DNA of 64,000 nucleotides from Streptomyces cyaneochromogenes (lineage in GTDB: Bacteria; Actinomycetota; Actinomycetes; Streptomycetales; Streptomycetaceae). The position numbers and the translations under genes were made by a program. The notes below the pieces were generated by a model. That model did no database searches, had not been told where the DNA came from, and saw nothing but the letters and a program-made list of their open reading frames with translations. The DNA is taken from NCBI RefSeq assembly GCF_003963535.1, contig NZ_CP034539.1, positions 9,052,001 to 9,116,000 of the forward strand, given 5' to 3'. Shown in pieces: positions 44,750 to 54,900 of this stretch (its first letter is position 1; each line of letters starts with the position of its first letter).

Positions 44750-46934
44750 CGGCATTCCGGTGTATCGCCTTCCGGCTCCCGCACGGATCTCCCACACACC
44801 GGTCGGCCCGCACTGGAGCCGCCGCCTGCACAGCATCATCGAGGGGGAGAGGGCCGACTTGGTCAATGCACACGCGCCGGTACCGCTGTTCGCCGACGCC
44901 GCCGCGCGGGCCTGCGGCGCTCTGCCGTTCGTGCTGACCTACCACACGGGTCGGATGCGCAAGGGGCGCGTGGCGCCTGACCTGGTGTGTGCGACCTATG
45001 AGCGGACGATGCTGGCCAGGACCGCGGCCCGCGCGCAGGAGATCGTGTGTTCTTCGGACTGCGTTGCCGCCGAACTGCCCGCACTTTTCGGGGGGCGATC
45101 CACGACGATCTCGCCGGGCGTGGATCCGGAAAGCTTCCCGGCGAGCCCGGTGCCGGACGCGCCGCGCATCGTGTTCGTCGGGTCGCTGGAGCGGGCCGCT
45201 GCCCACAAAGGGCTCCCCGATCTGCTGAGGGCGCTGGCGTCGCTGACACCGGCATTCCCCGATGTGCACCTCGACGTGGTCGGAACGGGGTCGGCGGCCG
45301 TTGACCACGAGGCACTCGCGCAGCGGCTCGGGATCGCGCCTCACGTGACCTTTCAAGGGCGGTTGGAGGGTGAGGACCTGGCCGCGGCATATCGCGATGC
45401 GCGGGTGCTTGCCCTTCCCACCCACTTCGACAGTTTCCCCTGCGTACTCGTCGAGGCGATGGCCTGCGGTCGCCCGGTGGTCACGACGCACGTGGGCGGA
45501 ATCCCCTCACTGGTGACCCATGACGGCAATGGCCTGCTCGTCGCGCCGGGGAGCGAAGAACGCCTCGCCGAGGCGCTCGGATCGGTGCTCGCCGATCACG
45601 CTCTGGCTCAGCGCCTCGGCAGCGCGGGCCATGAGTACGTGGCCCGGGAGCTGACCTGGGAGCGCCAGTCCGACCGCACCGTCGATGTCTTCGACCGAGC
45701 CTCCGACCGCAGCCGCCGTGCGTGCACCGTCGCCGTCGTCGCGCCCAACTACCCGCCCAGGTGCGGCGGCGTCGAGCACTATGCCGCGCGGGTCGCCCGG
45801 GCGGTCGCCGAGGACCCGGCCATGCGCGCCGCCGTCATCACCGCGAGTACGACCGGGTGGCGCACCTCGGTCGGCATCGAACACGGCGTGCCGGTCGTCC
45901 GGCTCGGGACGTGGGCGCGCCATCTCAACACGCCGGTGAGTCCGCTGTGGCCGCTGCAGTTGCGTCGCTGGCTGCATCGCTTGCGGGTGGACGTCGTCAA
46001 CGCCCACGCCCCGGCCCCCGGGTTGGGGGATCTGGCGGTCGCCGTATCCGGGAAACGCCCGACCGTCATGACCTACCACGCCGGATCGATGCTGCAAGGG
46101 CACAAGGACGTCGACCTGCTGGTCCACGCGTACGAGCGGCATGTCCTGCCCCGGGTGTTCCGTCGCGCCGACGCGCTCGTCGCCAGCTCTCCGGTCTCGC
46201 TGGCCCACGGTCGCCCGGGCGCTGTCCAGATCACGCCGGGCGTCGATGTGGAACGGTTCACCCCGGGGCCGCCGGCCTCGGCCCGGCCGCGCACCGTTCT
46301 CTATGTGGGCCGAATGGACCGGGCTTCGCCCTGGAAGGGTATCGACGTGCTGCTCCGGGCCTTCGCGGCCCTGAGCGACCTGCCCGAGGCACGGCTGCGG
46401 CTGGTGGGTAGCGGGGACGCCCTCGCCGAGCACAGGGCACTGGCTGAGCGGCTCGGCATCATCGACCGCGTGGAATTCACCGGCCGGGTCCCTGAGGACA
46501 TCCTCCTCAGCGCGATGCGGAACGCTGCCGTGCTGGTGCTGCCGTCCCGGACGGCAGCGGAGTCGTTCGGCATGGTCCTGGTCGAGGCGATGGCCTGTGG
46601 CACGCCCGTGGTGGGCTCCGATGCGGGCGGCATTCCGCACGTCATCACGGATGGTGTCACCGGTCTGCTCTTCCCGCACGACGATCCGGATGCCCTGGCC
46701 GCCGCCTGCCGCCGACTGTTGCGGGACGGCGAACTCGCCGACCGCCTCGGCGGCGCCGGCCGCTGCCGCGCCGTCGAGCGCTACGCTTGGCCCGCGCTCA
46801 CAGACCAGTACCTCCGGCTGTTCCGGTCATTGGCAGCAGACCGGGACGGTGGTCAGTCCATGAGACCGGCGACGGCATCGCGCAGGGCGCCGAGGGCGGG
46901 CTTCGCACTTCCGTCGGCCCGGCGCAGGCCGTAG
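44577..46934 (+). CDS. Double glycosyltransferase family 4 protein (GT4-GT4 fusion)
   Basis: The 785-aa protein contains two complete GT4 modules. The first (about 1-375) has SPYFPPDLGGLERYVWNLAR, VFVGSLERAAAHKGLPDLLR and HFDSFPCVLVEAMACGRPVV, where Asp replaces the first Glu of EX7E. The second (about 380-755) has VAPNYPPRCGGVEHYAARVA, LYVGRMDRASPWKGIDVLLR and AAESFGMVLVEAMACGTPVV with EX7E intact. They could add two sugars in succession, or one module could be inactive. AAGGAGG precedes ATG 44577. The last 27 residues are Arg-rich and overlap the 3' end of the convergent GH39-like gene by 82 bp. Confidence 0.87.
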   Translation: MTPRTVLLASPYFPPDLGGLERYVWNLARLLRSRHGHRVVIATTASRGTQPGRYDGPDGIPVYRLPAPARISHTPVGPHWSRRLHSIIEGERADLVNAHAPVPLFADAAARACGALPFVLTYHTGRMRKGRVAPDLVCATYERTMLARTAARAQEIVCSSDCVAAELPALFGGRSTTISPGVDPESFPASPVPDAPRIVFVGSLERAAAHKGLPDLLRALASLTPAFPDVHLDVVGTGSAAVDHEALAQRLGIAPHVTFQGRLEGEDLAAAYRDARVLALPTHFDSFPCVLVEAMACGRPVVTTHVGGIPSLVTHDGNGLLVAPGSEERLAEALGSVLADHALAQRLGSAGHEYVARELTWERQSDRTVDVFDRASDRSRRACTVAVVAPNYPPRCGGVEHYAARVARAVAEDPAMRAAVITASTTGWRTSVGIEHGVPVVRLGTWARHLNTPVSPLWPLQLRRWLHRLRVDVVNAHAPAPGLGDLAVAVSGKRPTVMTYHAGSMLQGHKDVDLLVHAYERHVLPRVFRRADALVASSPVSLAHGRPGAVQITPGVDVERFTPGPPASARPRTVLYVGRMDRASPWKGIDVLLRAFAALSDLPEARLRLVGSGDALAEHRALAERLGIIDRVEFTGRVPEDILLSAMRNAAVLVLPSRTAAESFGMVLVEAMACGTPVVGSDAGGIPHVITDGVTGLLFPHDDPDALAAACRRLLRDGELADRLGGAGRCRAVERYAWPALTDQYLRLFRSLAADRDGGQSMRPATASRRAPRAGFALPSARRRP

Positions 46935-47983
46935 AAGTTCTCGTTCGAGGACGTGTCGGTCGCCAGGTCGCGTTCGGCGTACCACATCAGGGCGTCTATG
47001 TGCGGTGTCGCGTTGGCAGTGCGCACCGCGTCCGCCGCGATCGAGGCCTGCCGTTCCTCGGTCACGTGTGTCGTCCTTTCCCCGATCGTCTCCGGCCCTC
47101 CGTCCGATGCATGTCCCGGGCCGCCGGTCGGCGCCCCGAACTCGGTGATCCACACGGGCACATCGGGCGTGCCATGTGCGGACAGCACGCCCCGCAGGCT
47201 GTCGCGCGTACGGTCGATCTGCTCCCAGGGGGTGCCCCACTGCGTCTCGTCGCTCGCGAGGTAGGGGTAGGTGTACGGGTGGTAGCCGACGGCGTCGACG
47301 AACCGGTTGCCGCCGTACGCCGACACGGCCTCGAGGAAGTCGGTGTGCGAGACGTCCCCATGTCTCGTGCTGGCCGCGGCCAGACCGCCGAGGACCACGT
47401 ATGCCGACGGGTCCGTCTGCCGCAATGCCTGACTCGCCGCCCTCAGCAGCGCTGTATAGGTGGTCGCGTCGGGCATCGGCTTCCAGGAACCGGTGAGATT
47501 GGGCTCGTTCCAGACTTCCCAGGTGTGCACGCCTCGCGGTGCGTATCGCGCCGCGGCGGCCGCAGCGAACGCGGCGAACGCTTTCGGGGCGGCCGGGTGA
47601 CACTCTTGGCCCGCGCAGCCCGCAGGCCGTGCCCACGCCGGCGTGAAGCCGAGAATCGGCAGCACGGTGAGATCTCGTTCCGCGGCCGCGGCGATGACCC
47701 GGTCGAACAGCTCCCATCGGTACCGGTCCGGCCCGTCGGGCTGGATGTCCTGCCACGACAAGTCGGTTCGTACCCAGCGCGCGCCCACCCGGACGGCGTC
47801 GTCGAGGGCGGCGCCGAGATCGTGGTCGGACATCCGGACGAGGCGGTCGCCGTACGCGATGCCGAGGCGCAGGGACGGCGACTCGTGTGTCGGGCCGGCC
47901 ATTGCCAGGAGCACCACGGCTGCATACGCGATCAATACAACCCGAGTCACCAGCCGGTCGTGCCGACGGCGGTTTCTCGCCAC
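46853..47983 (-). CDS. GH39-like clan-A glycoside hydrolase, membrane-anchored or secreted
   Basis: The 376-aa protein starts VSVARNRRRHDRLVTRVVLI followed by AYAAVVLLAMAG, an uncleaved anchor or signal. The TIM-barrel has GARWVRTDLSWQDIQPDGPD, the acid/base Glu in HTWEVWNEPNLTGSW (near residue 158) and the nucleophile Glu in VPVWITEFGAPTGG (near 282), as in GH39/GH5-related enzymes. It probably cuts the glycan made by the neighbouring genes or a related polymer outside the cell. GTG 47983 was chosen because the signal starts there. It converges with and overlaps the double-GT4 gene by 82 bp. Confidence 0.78.
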   Translation of the reverse strand: MARNRRRHDRLVTRVVLIAYAAVVLLAMAGPTHESPSLRLGIAYGDRLVRMSDHDLGAALDDAVRVGARWVRTDLSWQDIQPDGPDRYRWELFDRVIAAAAERDLTVLPILGFTPAWARPAGCAGQECHPAAPKAFAAFAAAAAARYAPRGVHTWEVWNEPNLTGSWKPMPDATTYTALLRAASQALRQTDPSAYVVLGGLAAASTRHGDVSHTDFLEAVSAYGGNRFVDAVGYHPYTYPYLASDETQWGTPWEQIDRTRDSLRGVLSAHGTPDVPVWITEFGAPTGGPGHASDGGPETIGERTTHVTEERQASIAADAVRTANATPHIDALMWYAERDLATDTSSNENFYGLRRADGSAKPALGALRDAVAGLMD

Positions 47984-48094
47984 GCTTACAGCGTAAACCC
48001 GGCCTGTGTGATGAGCCGGGCGAGTCGCAGGTGGCGAGCGTCCGCCGCCTGGGACCGGATGCACGTCGGCCGGGACCGTCGTACCCTGGAAGTA

Positions 48095-48115
48095 CGGCAA
48101 AGTGCACAACGGCGT
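48095..48115 (+). repeat. 21-bp exact repeat of a galE segment
   Basis: The 21 bases beginning CGGCAAAGTGCACAACGG are identical to 56069-56089, which lie inside galE and encode the conserved AVVHFAA strand on the minus strand. Here they sit 11 nt before the GH15 start codon. It may be a recombination scar or a coincidence favoured by base composition. Confidence 0.6.
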
Positions 48116-48125
48116 AATCCCGATT

Positions 48126-49952
48126 ATGAGTTCACCCATCGAGGATTACGCCCTCCTCAGCGACCTGGAAACCGCCGCCATGGTCGGCACGGACGGGTCC
48201 ATCGACTGGTTGTGCCTGCCTCGATTCGACTCTCCCGCATGCCTGGCCGCATTGCTGGGCACTCGGGCCAACGGTTTCTGGCGGGTGGCCCCGCGTGTCG
48301 GCGGGCGATGTACGCGCCGGGCCTACCGGCGGGACACGCTGGTCCTGGAAACCGAGTGGCGCAGCGGAAACGACGCCGTCCGGGTCACGGACTTCATGCC
48401 GCCGCGTACGCAGTCGCCGTGTGTGGTCCGGGTCGTCGAGGGTGTGTCGGGTTCCGTCCACATGCGCAGCGAACTGCGGCTGCGTTTCCACCAGGGCCGG
48501 GTCGTGCCGTGGGTCCGGGACGCCGAGTCCGGCACCGTGGCGGTCGCCGGGCCGGACGCGGTCTGGCTCCACGCCGACGGGCCGGTGTACCTGCCCGACC
48601 GGCAGGATCCCACCGGGCTCGACTTCACCGTCCGGGCCGGTCAGCGACTGGCCCTGACGCTCGTGTGGTCGCCGTCGCACCTGCCTGGGGCGCCCGCGTC
48701 CCTGTCCGTCCCGGCGGAGACCGCGCTGAAGGAGACCAGTGACTTCTGGCGGGGCTGGACCGCCCGGTGCTGCTACGAAGGGCCCTGGCGGGACGCGGTG
48801 GTTCGGTCCCTCATCACCCTCAAGGCGCTCACCTACGCCCCGACGGGCGGCATCGTCGCGGCACCGACCACCTCGCTCCCCGGGTGCATCGGAGGGGAAC
48901 GGAACTGGGACCACCGGTTCTGCTGGCTGCGTGACTCCGCCCTGACCCTGTCGTGCCTGCTGCGCAGCGGCTACCGCGACGAGGCCACGGCATGGCTGAA
49001 CTGGCTGATGCGGGCGATCGCCGGCGACCCCGCCCAGCTGCAGACCGTGTACGGCGTCGGGGGACAGCGGCTCCTGCACGAGACCGAGGCGTCCTGGCTG
49101 CCAGGCTACGAGCGATCACGGCCGGTCCGGTTCGGGAACTCGGCGGAGGGCCAGTTCCAGCTCGACGTGTACGGCGAGGTCCTGGACGCTCTCTGCCTGT
49201 CGCTGCGGGCGGGGATACCCATGCCCGCCCGGGTGTGGAGCGTGGTGGAGGCGCTGATGAGCCACCTCGTCCGGCACTGGCGCGAACCCGATCAAGGACT
49301 GTGGCAGGTGCGTGGTCCGGGGCGGCAGTTCGTCCACTCCAAGGTGATGGCCTGGGTGGCCGCCGACCGGGCCCTGCGCATGGGGGAGTCGCTCGGCCGC
49401 AATGGTTCCTCGGACCAGTGGCGGGCTTTGCGGGACGAGGTGCACCGGGAGGTCTGCCGGGAGGGGTGGGACGCGCGGCAGGGCTCCTTCGTGCAGTCCT
49501 ACGGCTCTTCCGCCCTGGACGCATCGACCCTGCTGATCCCCAGGCTCGGCTTCCTGCCGGCCCGGGACGAGCGGGTGCGCGGCACTGTCCGGGCCGTACG
49601 GAGGCTGGACCACGGCGGGTTCGTCCGACGGTACGGCGCCGCGGACCACGGCGTGCACGATGTGGACGGACTGCGCGGCCGCGAGGGCACGTTCGTGGCG
49701 TGCACCCTGTGGTACGCCGATGCCCTCGCCGCCACCGGGCATCCCGGTCAGGCCCGGGAGGTCTTCGAACGGGCCCTCGCCATCCGTAACGACGTGGGCC
49801 TGCTCGCCGAGCAGTGGGACCCGGACGCGGGCCGTCAACTGGGCAACGCGCCGCAGGCGTTCAGCCACATCGCCCTGGTGGAGACGGCGTTCGCCCTGTC
49901 ATCAGGACCATCCCCGAGTCGCCGTAGTCCGGCAGCGTCGGGTCGGCGTTGA
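48126..49952 (+). CDS. Glycoside hydrolase family 15 protein (glucoamylase/trehalase type)
   Basis: The 608-aa protein has the N-terminal GH15 beta-domain (SPIEDYALLSDLETAAMVGT, DGSIDWLCLPRFDSPA) and the (alpha/alpha)6 catalytic domain with RNWDHRFCWLRDSALTLSCL, QFQLDVYGEVLDALC and AEQWDPDAGRQLGNAPQAFS, which includes the expected catalytic base Glu. No signal peptide is visible, so it is likely cytoplasmic and acts on trehalose, maltooligosaccharides or another alpha-glucoside. ATG 48126 fits the family start. The last 18 residues are not family-like and overlap the convergent methyltransferase gene by 92 bp. Confidence 0.85.
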   Translation: MSSPIEDYALLSDLETAAMVGTDGSIDWLCLPRFDSPACLAALLGTRANGFWRVAPRVGGRCTRRAYRRDTLVLETEWRSGNDAVRVTDFMPPRTQSPCVVRVVEGVSGSVHMRSELRLRFHQGRVVPWVRDAESGTVAVAGPDAVWLHADGPVYLPDRQDPTGLDFTVRAGQRLALTLVWSPSHLPGAPASLSVPAETALKETSDFWRGWTARCCYEGPWRDAVVRSLITLKALTYAPTGGIVAAPTTSLPGCIGGERNWDHRFCWLRDSALTLSCLLRSGYRDEATAWLNWLMRAIAGDPAQLQTVYGVGGQRLLHETEASWLPGYERSRPVRFGNSAEGQFQLDVYGEVLDALCLSLRAGIPMPARVWSVVEALMSHLVRHWREPDQGLWQVRGPGRQFVHSKVMAWVAADRALRMGESLGRNGSSDQWRALRDEVHREVCREGWDARQGSFVQSYGSSALDASTLLIPRLGFLPARDERVRGTVRAVRRLDHGGFVRRYGAADHGVHDVDGLRGREGTFVACTLWYADALAATGHPGQAREVFERALAIRNDVGLLAEQWDPDAGRQLGNAPQAFSHIALVETAFALSSGPSPSRRSPAASGRR

Positions 49953-50637
49953 TCCGGGTCACCGAGAGCCGGCCGGTCAGCGGCGTGAACACCTCCCGGA
50001 CGGCGTCCGCGTCCACGGGGCAGCCCGGCCAGCGCGAGGCGCGGCCGATGCGGTACGTCGGCATGTTCTCCATGAACGCGGCCACCAGATACCCGCCCGG
50101 GACGACGCTGCGGGCGAAGAGACGGCAGAACTCGGTGAACTCCGCGAAGTCCTCCGTCGCGCCCTCGGCCACGAAGTGCATCGACGCGAGTCCGTACCGG
50201 CCGGGCGGCAGAGCCCGGACGTCGCCGTGGACGACCCGTACCCGCGACAGTGCCTCCGGGAGGGGCGCGGGAAGGCTCGGGACGTGTCGTCGGCACAGCG
50301 CGTAGAAGGGTTGCCAGCTGGCGTCGGGGCCGAGGCGGAGCTGCCCGGTGAGATAGGCGACGTTGGCCGCGCCCGCCTCCACGGCGTCGACGCGGCGGCT
50401 GACGGAGGCGGCCAGCATGAGCGGGTACAGGTTGGGTCCGGCACCGAACTCCACGGACCGCCCGATGCTCCTGGGCACCAGCTCCCGGTACAGCTCCGCG
50501 TGGTGGGCGATGACCGCCGCGTCGCACGGGTGCAGCTCGCGGTAGTTCTCGGCGAGGTAGTCCTGGACCGGCCAGCTGTCCCAGTCCACGTCGTCGTTGC
50601 GGATCGGCACGGCTCCGGGGGCCTCGAAGGCGGGCAT
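49861..50637 (-). CDS. SAM-dependent methyltransferase, NNMT/PNMT-like
   Basis: The 258-aa protein has the SAM motif RSVEFGAGPNLYPLMLAASV (motif I with acidic residue before GAG), the following acidic VDAVEAG strand and RVRVVHGDVRALPPG. The N-terminal DYLAENYRELHPCDAAVIAH and overall layout recall the NNMT/PNMT/TEMT family, which methylates small amines. It is the last gene of an operon with an alpha-oxoamine synthase (7-nt gap), whose product would be an amine, so N-methylation of an amino ketone is a coherent but unproven role. Confidence 0.75.
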   Translation of the reverse strand: MPAFEAPGAVPIRNDDVDWDSWPVQDYLAENYRELHPCDAAVIAHHAELYRELVPRSIGRSVEFGAGPNLYPLMLAASVSRRVDAVEAGAANVAYLTGQLRLGPDASWQPFYALCRRHVPSLPAPLPEALSRVRVVHGDVRALPPGRYGLASMHFVAEGATEDFAEFTEFCRLFARSVVPGGYLVAAFMENMPTYRIGRASRWPGCPVDADAVREVFTPLTGRLSVTRINADPTLPDYGDSGMVLMTGRTPSPPGRCG

Positions 50638-50644
50638 GCCCCGC

Positions 50645-51901
50645 TCACCTCCTGCGTCCCAGGACGCCCTGCTCGGCCAGTCGGCTCAGCGTGTCGTTCA
50701 GCCGGTCGATGTCCTCGTCGGAGTTGAGCGCCGTGACCTGGATCCGGAAGCCGACCCGGTCGCGGGGGACGAGGGGATACGCCGCGAGGGTCACGTAGAT
50801 GCCGCGCTCCCACAGGAACCGGGCGACCGCGTCCAGGTCGGCCGCGTCGGCGAGCGGGATCTCCACGATCGGGAACTCGCGGACACTGGGCGTGTCCAGG
50901 CCGAGGCCGCGCATGTGCCGCAGGACCCGCACGGTCTTGGCGTACAGGTCGGCGCGGATCGCGTCCCCACGGCGGTCGTTGACCGCCAGCCCGGCCAGCG
51001 CCGTGGCCAGGGACGCCGTCGGCGAGGGACCGGAATAGAGATAGGGACCGGCGGCGGTCTTCAGGTGGTCCTTCAGCGGGGAGGGCAGGGCGAGGAAGGC
51101 GAGCAGCGACGAGTACGCCTTGGAGAAGCCGCCGACGAGGACGATGCCGTCGTAGCTCTCGCCCGTGTGCCGGACGACACTGTTGCCGCGTGATCCGTAC
51201 GGGCAGGGCTCCGACCCCGTCCGCTCCCCGATGACACCGAAACCGTGGGTGTCGTCCACGTACAGCGTCGCGCCCCGGTCCCGGCAGATCGCGGCCAGTA
51301 CCGGAAGATCGGGAATGTTCCCGCTCATGCTGTCGACACCGTCCAGGCAGACCAGCCGTGGCCCGTCGGACGGCAGGGCCCGCAGCAGGGCGTCCAGTTC
51401 GTCGGGCCGGTCGGCGCGGAAGCGCTGCAGTCGTGCGCCCTGACCCCGGGCCGACACACAGCCGTCGTACACCGTTTTGTGCGCCCTGGCCTCTACGAAG
51501 ACGTGGCCCGCACCGGCGAGGACCGGGATCACCGAGGCGTGGATGAGGGTGGCGGTGGGCAGCAGCAGCGTGTCCGGTGCGCCGAGCAGTGCGGCGAGCC
51601 GCTCCTCGATGTCCGCGTAGAGCCGTGGGCTGCCCAGCAGCCGCGACCAGCTGGGGTGCGTCCCCCAGCGCCGTACGGTCGGTTCGATCTCGTCGATGAT
51701 CTCGGGGTCCCAGTCGAAGCCGAGGTAGTTGCAGGACGCGAAGTCGATCAGCCAGTGGCTGCCGCTGCGGATGTGCCGGCCGCGCACCTCGTCCAGCACG
51801 GCGTCGCTCATGGGGCTGGTCCGCCGCAGGTGGTCGAGGTCGTCCAACCGTGGGGTACGCCGCTGTCGCGGGGGTTCGACGTCGGCGTCGATCGCGCGCA
51901 T
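50645..51901 (-). CDS. Alpha-oxoamine synthase (KBL/AONS/CqsA-like PLP enzyme)
   Basis: The 418-aa PLP enzyme has IDFASCNYLGFDWDPEII, GSPRLYADIEERLAALLG, LYVDDTHGFGVIGERTG and the Schiff-base Lys in IVLVGGFSKAYSSLLAF, all marks of alpha-oxoamine synthases, which condense an amino acid with an acyl-CoA or acyl-ACP with loss of CO2 to give an alpha-amino ketone. The family includes biotin (BioF), sphingolipid (Spt) and quorum-signal (CqsA/LqsA) enzymes. No bio gene is near. It lies 15 nt behind a GGDEF-EAL gene and 7 nt before a methyltransferase, all one strand, so it is in a three-gene operon. Ligand specificity is unknown. Confidence 0.82.
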   Translation of the reverse strand: MRAIDADVEPPRQRRTPRLDDLDHLRRTSPMSDAVLDEVRGRHIRSGSHWLIDFASCNYLGFDWDPEIIDEIEPTVRRWGTHPSWSRLLGSPRLYADIEERLAALLGAPDTLLLPTATLIHASVIPVLAGAGHVFVEARAHKTVYDGCVSARGQGARLQRFRADRPDELDALLRALPSDGPRLVCLDGVDSMSGNIPDLPVLAAICRDRGATLYVDDTHGFGVIGERTGSEPCPYGSRGNSVVRHTGESYDGIVLVGGFSKAYSSLLAFLALPSPLKDHLKTAAGPYLYSGPSPTASLATALAGLAVNDRRGDAIRADLYAKTVRVLRHMRGLGLDTPSVREFPIVEIPLADAADLDAVARFLWERGIYVTLAAYPLVPRDRVGFRIQVTALNSDEDIDRLNDTLSRLAEQGVLGRRR

Positions 51902-51916
51902 GGTTGCTCCTCGCGT

Positions 51917-54900
51917 TCACGCCTGCGTTGACGGCCGGACACCGCCGCGCTGCTGCAGGACGGCCTCTGACTGCTCCACCGTCATCGGCCGGGCGAACAG
52001 ATATCCCTGCCCGTACCCGCAGCCGATGTCCGCCAGCAGCTCCCACTGCTGCTGCTTCTCTATGCCCTCGGCGATCACCTGCAGCCCGAGCGTGTCGGCG
52101 AGGTGGATGATGCCCTCGACGAGGGCCACCTGTCGCGGGTCCTGCGGGATGTCGTCGATGAACGTCTTGTCGATCTTGAGTACGTCGATGGGGAAGTCCC
52201 GGAGATAGCGCAGCGAGGAGTATCCGGTGCCGAAGTCGTCCACCGCGATGCGCACGCCGAGGTCCTTCAGCTCCCGGATGAGCGTGTCGATCTGCTCGGT
52301 CCGCTGCATGAGCACCGACTCGGTGAGCTCCAGCTGCAGCGTGCCCCGGCGCAGGGCGGCGGTGTCCAGGGCCGTGCACACCTCGTTCAGGAAACCCGTG
52401 TCCCGCCACTGCCGCGCGGAGACATTGACACTGAGGTACGGCGGACTGGTCCGCCGGGCGCTGTGCTGCAGCCGGGCGATGTCGGCCGTGGCGTGGTGCA
52501 GCACCCAGGTGCCCAGCACCGAGATGTGGCCGGTCTCCTCGGCGAGCGGGATGAACTGCCCCGGTGGCACCGGATCGCTTCCGAGGCGTGGCCAGCGGGC
52601 CAGTGCCTCGAAGCCCACGACCTCGCCCGCGGTGATGTCCACGACCGGCTGGTAGCACAGGGTGAACTCCTCGTGGGCGATCGCCCTGTTGAGGCGAGCC
52701 TGGAGGTCGTGGCGTTCCATCACACGGGCCCGCTGCTGTGGCTGGAAGCGGCGCCACTGGCGCTTCCCGGAGGCCTTGGCCGCGTACAGGGCCAGATCGG
52801 CGAGGGCCAGCAGTTCCTCGGAGTCCGTGCTGTCCCTGGCCGTGGCCACCCCCACGCTGGCGGAGATGTTCACCGACTCCTCGGCCAGCTGGAACGGCCG
52901 GTTGAGTGTCTGGATCACCTGCGCGGCCAGGAGTTCGGCGTCGAGGGGCTGTTTCGCGTCCTCCATCAGCACGGCGAACTCGTCGCCGCCGAGTCGGGCC
53001 GCGGTGTCGGTACGGCGCAGCGTCCCCGACAGCCGCTCGCCCACGGCGCGCAGCAGCCGGTCACCGACCGTGTGGCCGAGCGTGTCGTTGACGATCTTGA
53101 AGTCGTCCAGGTCGATGAAGAGCAGACAGATGATCGTCGACTCCCGGCGGCTGCGAAGGAGTGCGCGCTCCGTCCGCTCCAGCAGCAGGGTGCGGTTGGG
53201 CAGACCGGTCAGCGAGTCGTGGAAGGCCCGCTCGGTGAGCTCATGCTCCAGTTGACGCTGCTCGGTGACATCCCGCAGCGTCACGACCAGACCGCCGACG
53301 GTCCGGTCCTGACGCAGGTCACGGCAGCGCGCCTCCACCTCGATGCGGCGCGTCCCCCGCACCACCCACCAGTGGTCGTGCGCCTCCTGGCGCCCGCTGC
53401 TGAGCAGGGTCGTCAGAGTCCGGATCACCCGGTCCCGTTCCCGCCGATCGAGCAGCTCCGGCAGCTGTCTCCCGGTCAGCTCGACGCCGCTGCCGAACAC
53501 GGCCTGAGCGGACGGGGTGGCGTAGCGGACGGTCGTGTCGTCGTTGACGATGAGGATCACGTCCGTGGCGTTGTGCACCAGGGTCCGGAAGTACGCCTCG
53601 CTCTCACTGCGGATGATCTCCTGGCGCAGCGTGATGCGCTCCGCCGCCAGGCCCGCGTGCGAGGCCAGGATCTCCAGCGAGCCGCGCATCTCGGCCAGCT
53701 GCCGCTCGGGGCCGGCCACCAGCAGCGCGCCCCGAAGCTCGCCGCCGCCCGGACGGTCGGGCTGGATCATGGGGCAGATCAGGGCTGTCGGTGCGTCCCC
53801 GAGCCGGACGGCGACCTCCGGCCCGAACATGGCGACGGGAAGCACGAGGGTGCGGTGGCGGGCGGGATCGGCCGGGCCGCTCCGCGGGGGCTCGGCGCGA
53901 TCCGTGACCCATCGGCCACCGATCGGGACTGCGCACCGGGCAAGGCGCCGGTACAGGTTCTGGGCGTCCTGGGGCGACAGGAGCACGGCCACGTGCGGGT
54001 CCTTCGGCCCGAACAGCGTGGCGACCGCCGTGTCGCAGGCCCGGGCGACCTCCTCCGGCCAGAACGCCGCCACCAGTGAGGCGGCCGCGGTGCGCAGCGC
54101 CTGCTCCCGCGCCACGGCCTTGCGGTGCGCCACGACCATCACCGCGAGCCGCAGGATCACCAGCAGGAACAACACACTGGAGAACGCGCCCAGGACCGCC
54201 GCGTCGCGCACGCTGCCCACGAGCTCCTCGTACACGAGGATCGTGGGCGGGATCAGCGTGGCCGCGGTGAGCAGCAGAAGTCGGCGCCAGGGCGGCAGCA
54301 GGGATTGCGGCTGGGACTCCGACGCGGTCAGCTCCGCCATCGAGGGGTGCAGCGCCGCCAGCCCCCACGCCGTGTAGAAGACGATCCAGCCCGAGTCCAG
54401 CAGAGTGCCCGTCTGCCATGTGCTGTTGAGCTGGAGGATCCCGTAGGCGATGTCGAAGCAGAGCAGCGTGAGCGTGCCCAGCACGAGCAGCTGGACGGCG
54501 CGGTTGGGGCCGGACCCGGGGCTGGGGGTGAGGAGCCGCGCGAGGAGCGCCAGCACCAGGATGTCCCCGAGCGGGTAGGCGATGCTGATCGCGCGCTGCT
54601 CCCAGGTGAGGCCCTCCAGCCGGGCGAGCGGCTGCACCAGGGAGACCCAGACCGGCAGGGCGAGCCCCGCGGTGATGATCAGCGCGTCCAGCAGGCTCGG
54701 CAGGTCATGGCCCCCCCAGCGGTACCGCACCAGACCGAACAGGCCCGCGGCGAACAGGGGATACACGGCGAGGTAGCAGGCGTCCGCCGGGGACGGGAAC
54801 GGATTGGACGCGGCGAAGTACGCCTCCTGCACGTTGTAGTACGTGTCGCCCGCGGCGAATGCCAGGAGCCCGGCGGCGAGCACCCACCACGGCCAGCGGT

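Noticed and set aside
47987..47998. Fourth copy of the glycan promoter element (TACAGCGTAAAC) before GH15
   Set aside because: Only part of the core matches and there is no TTGAC at the fixed spacing, so I do not count it.
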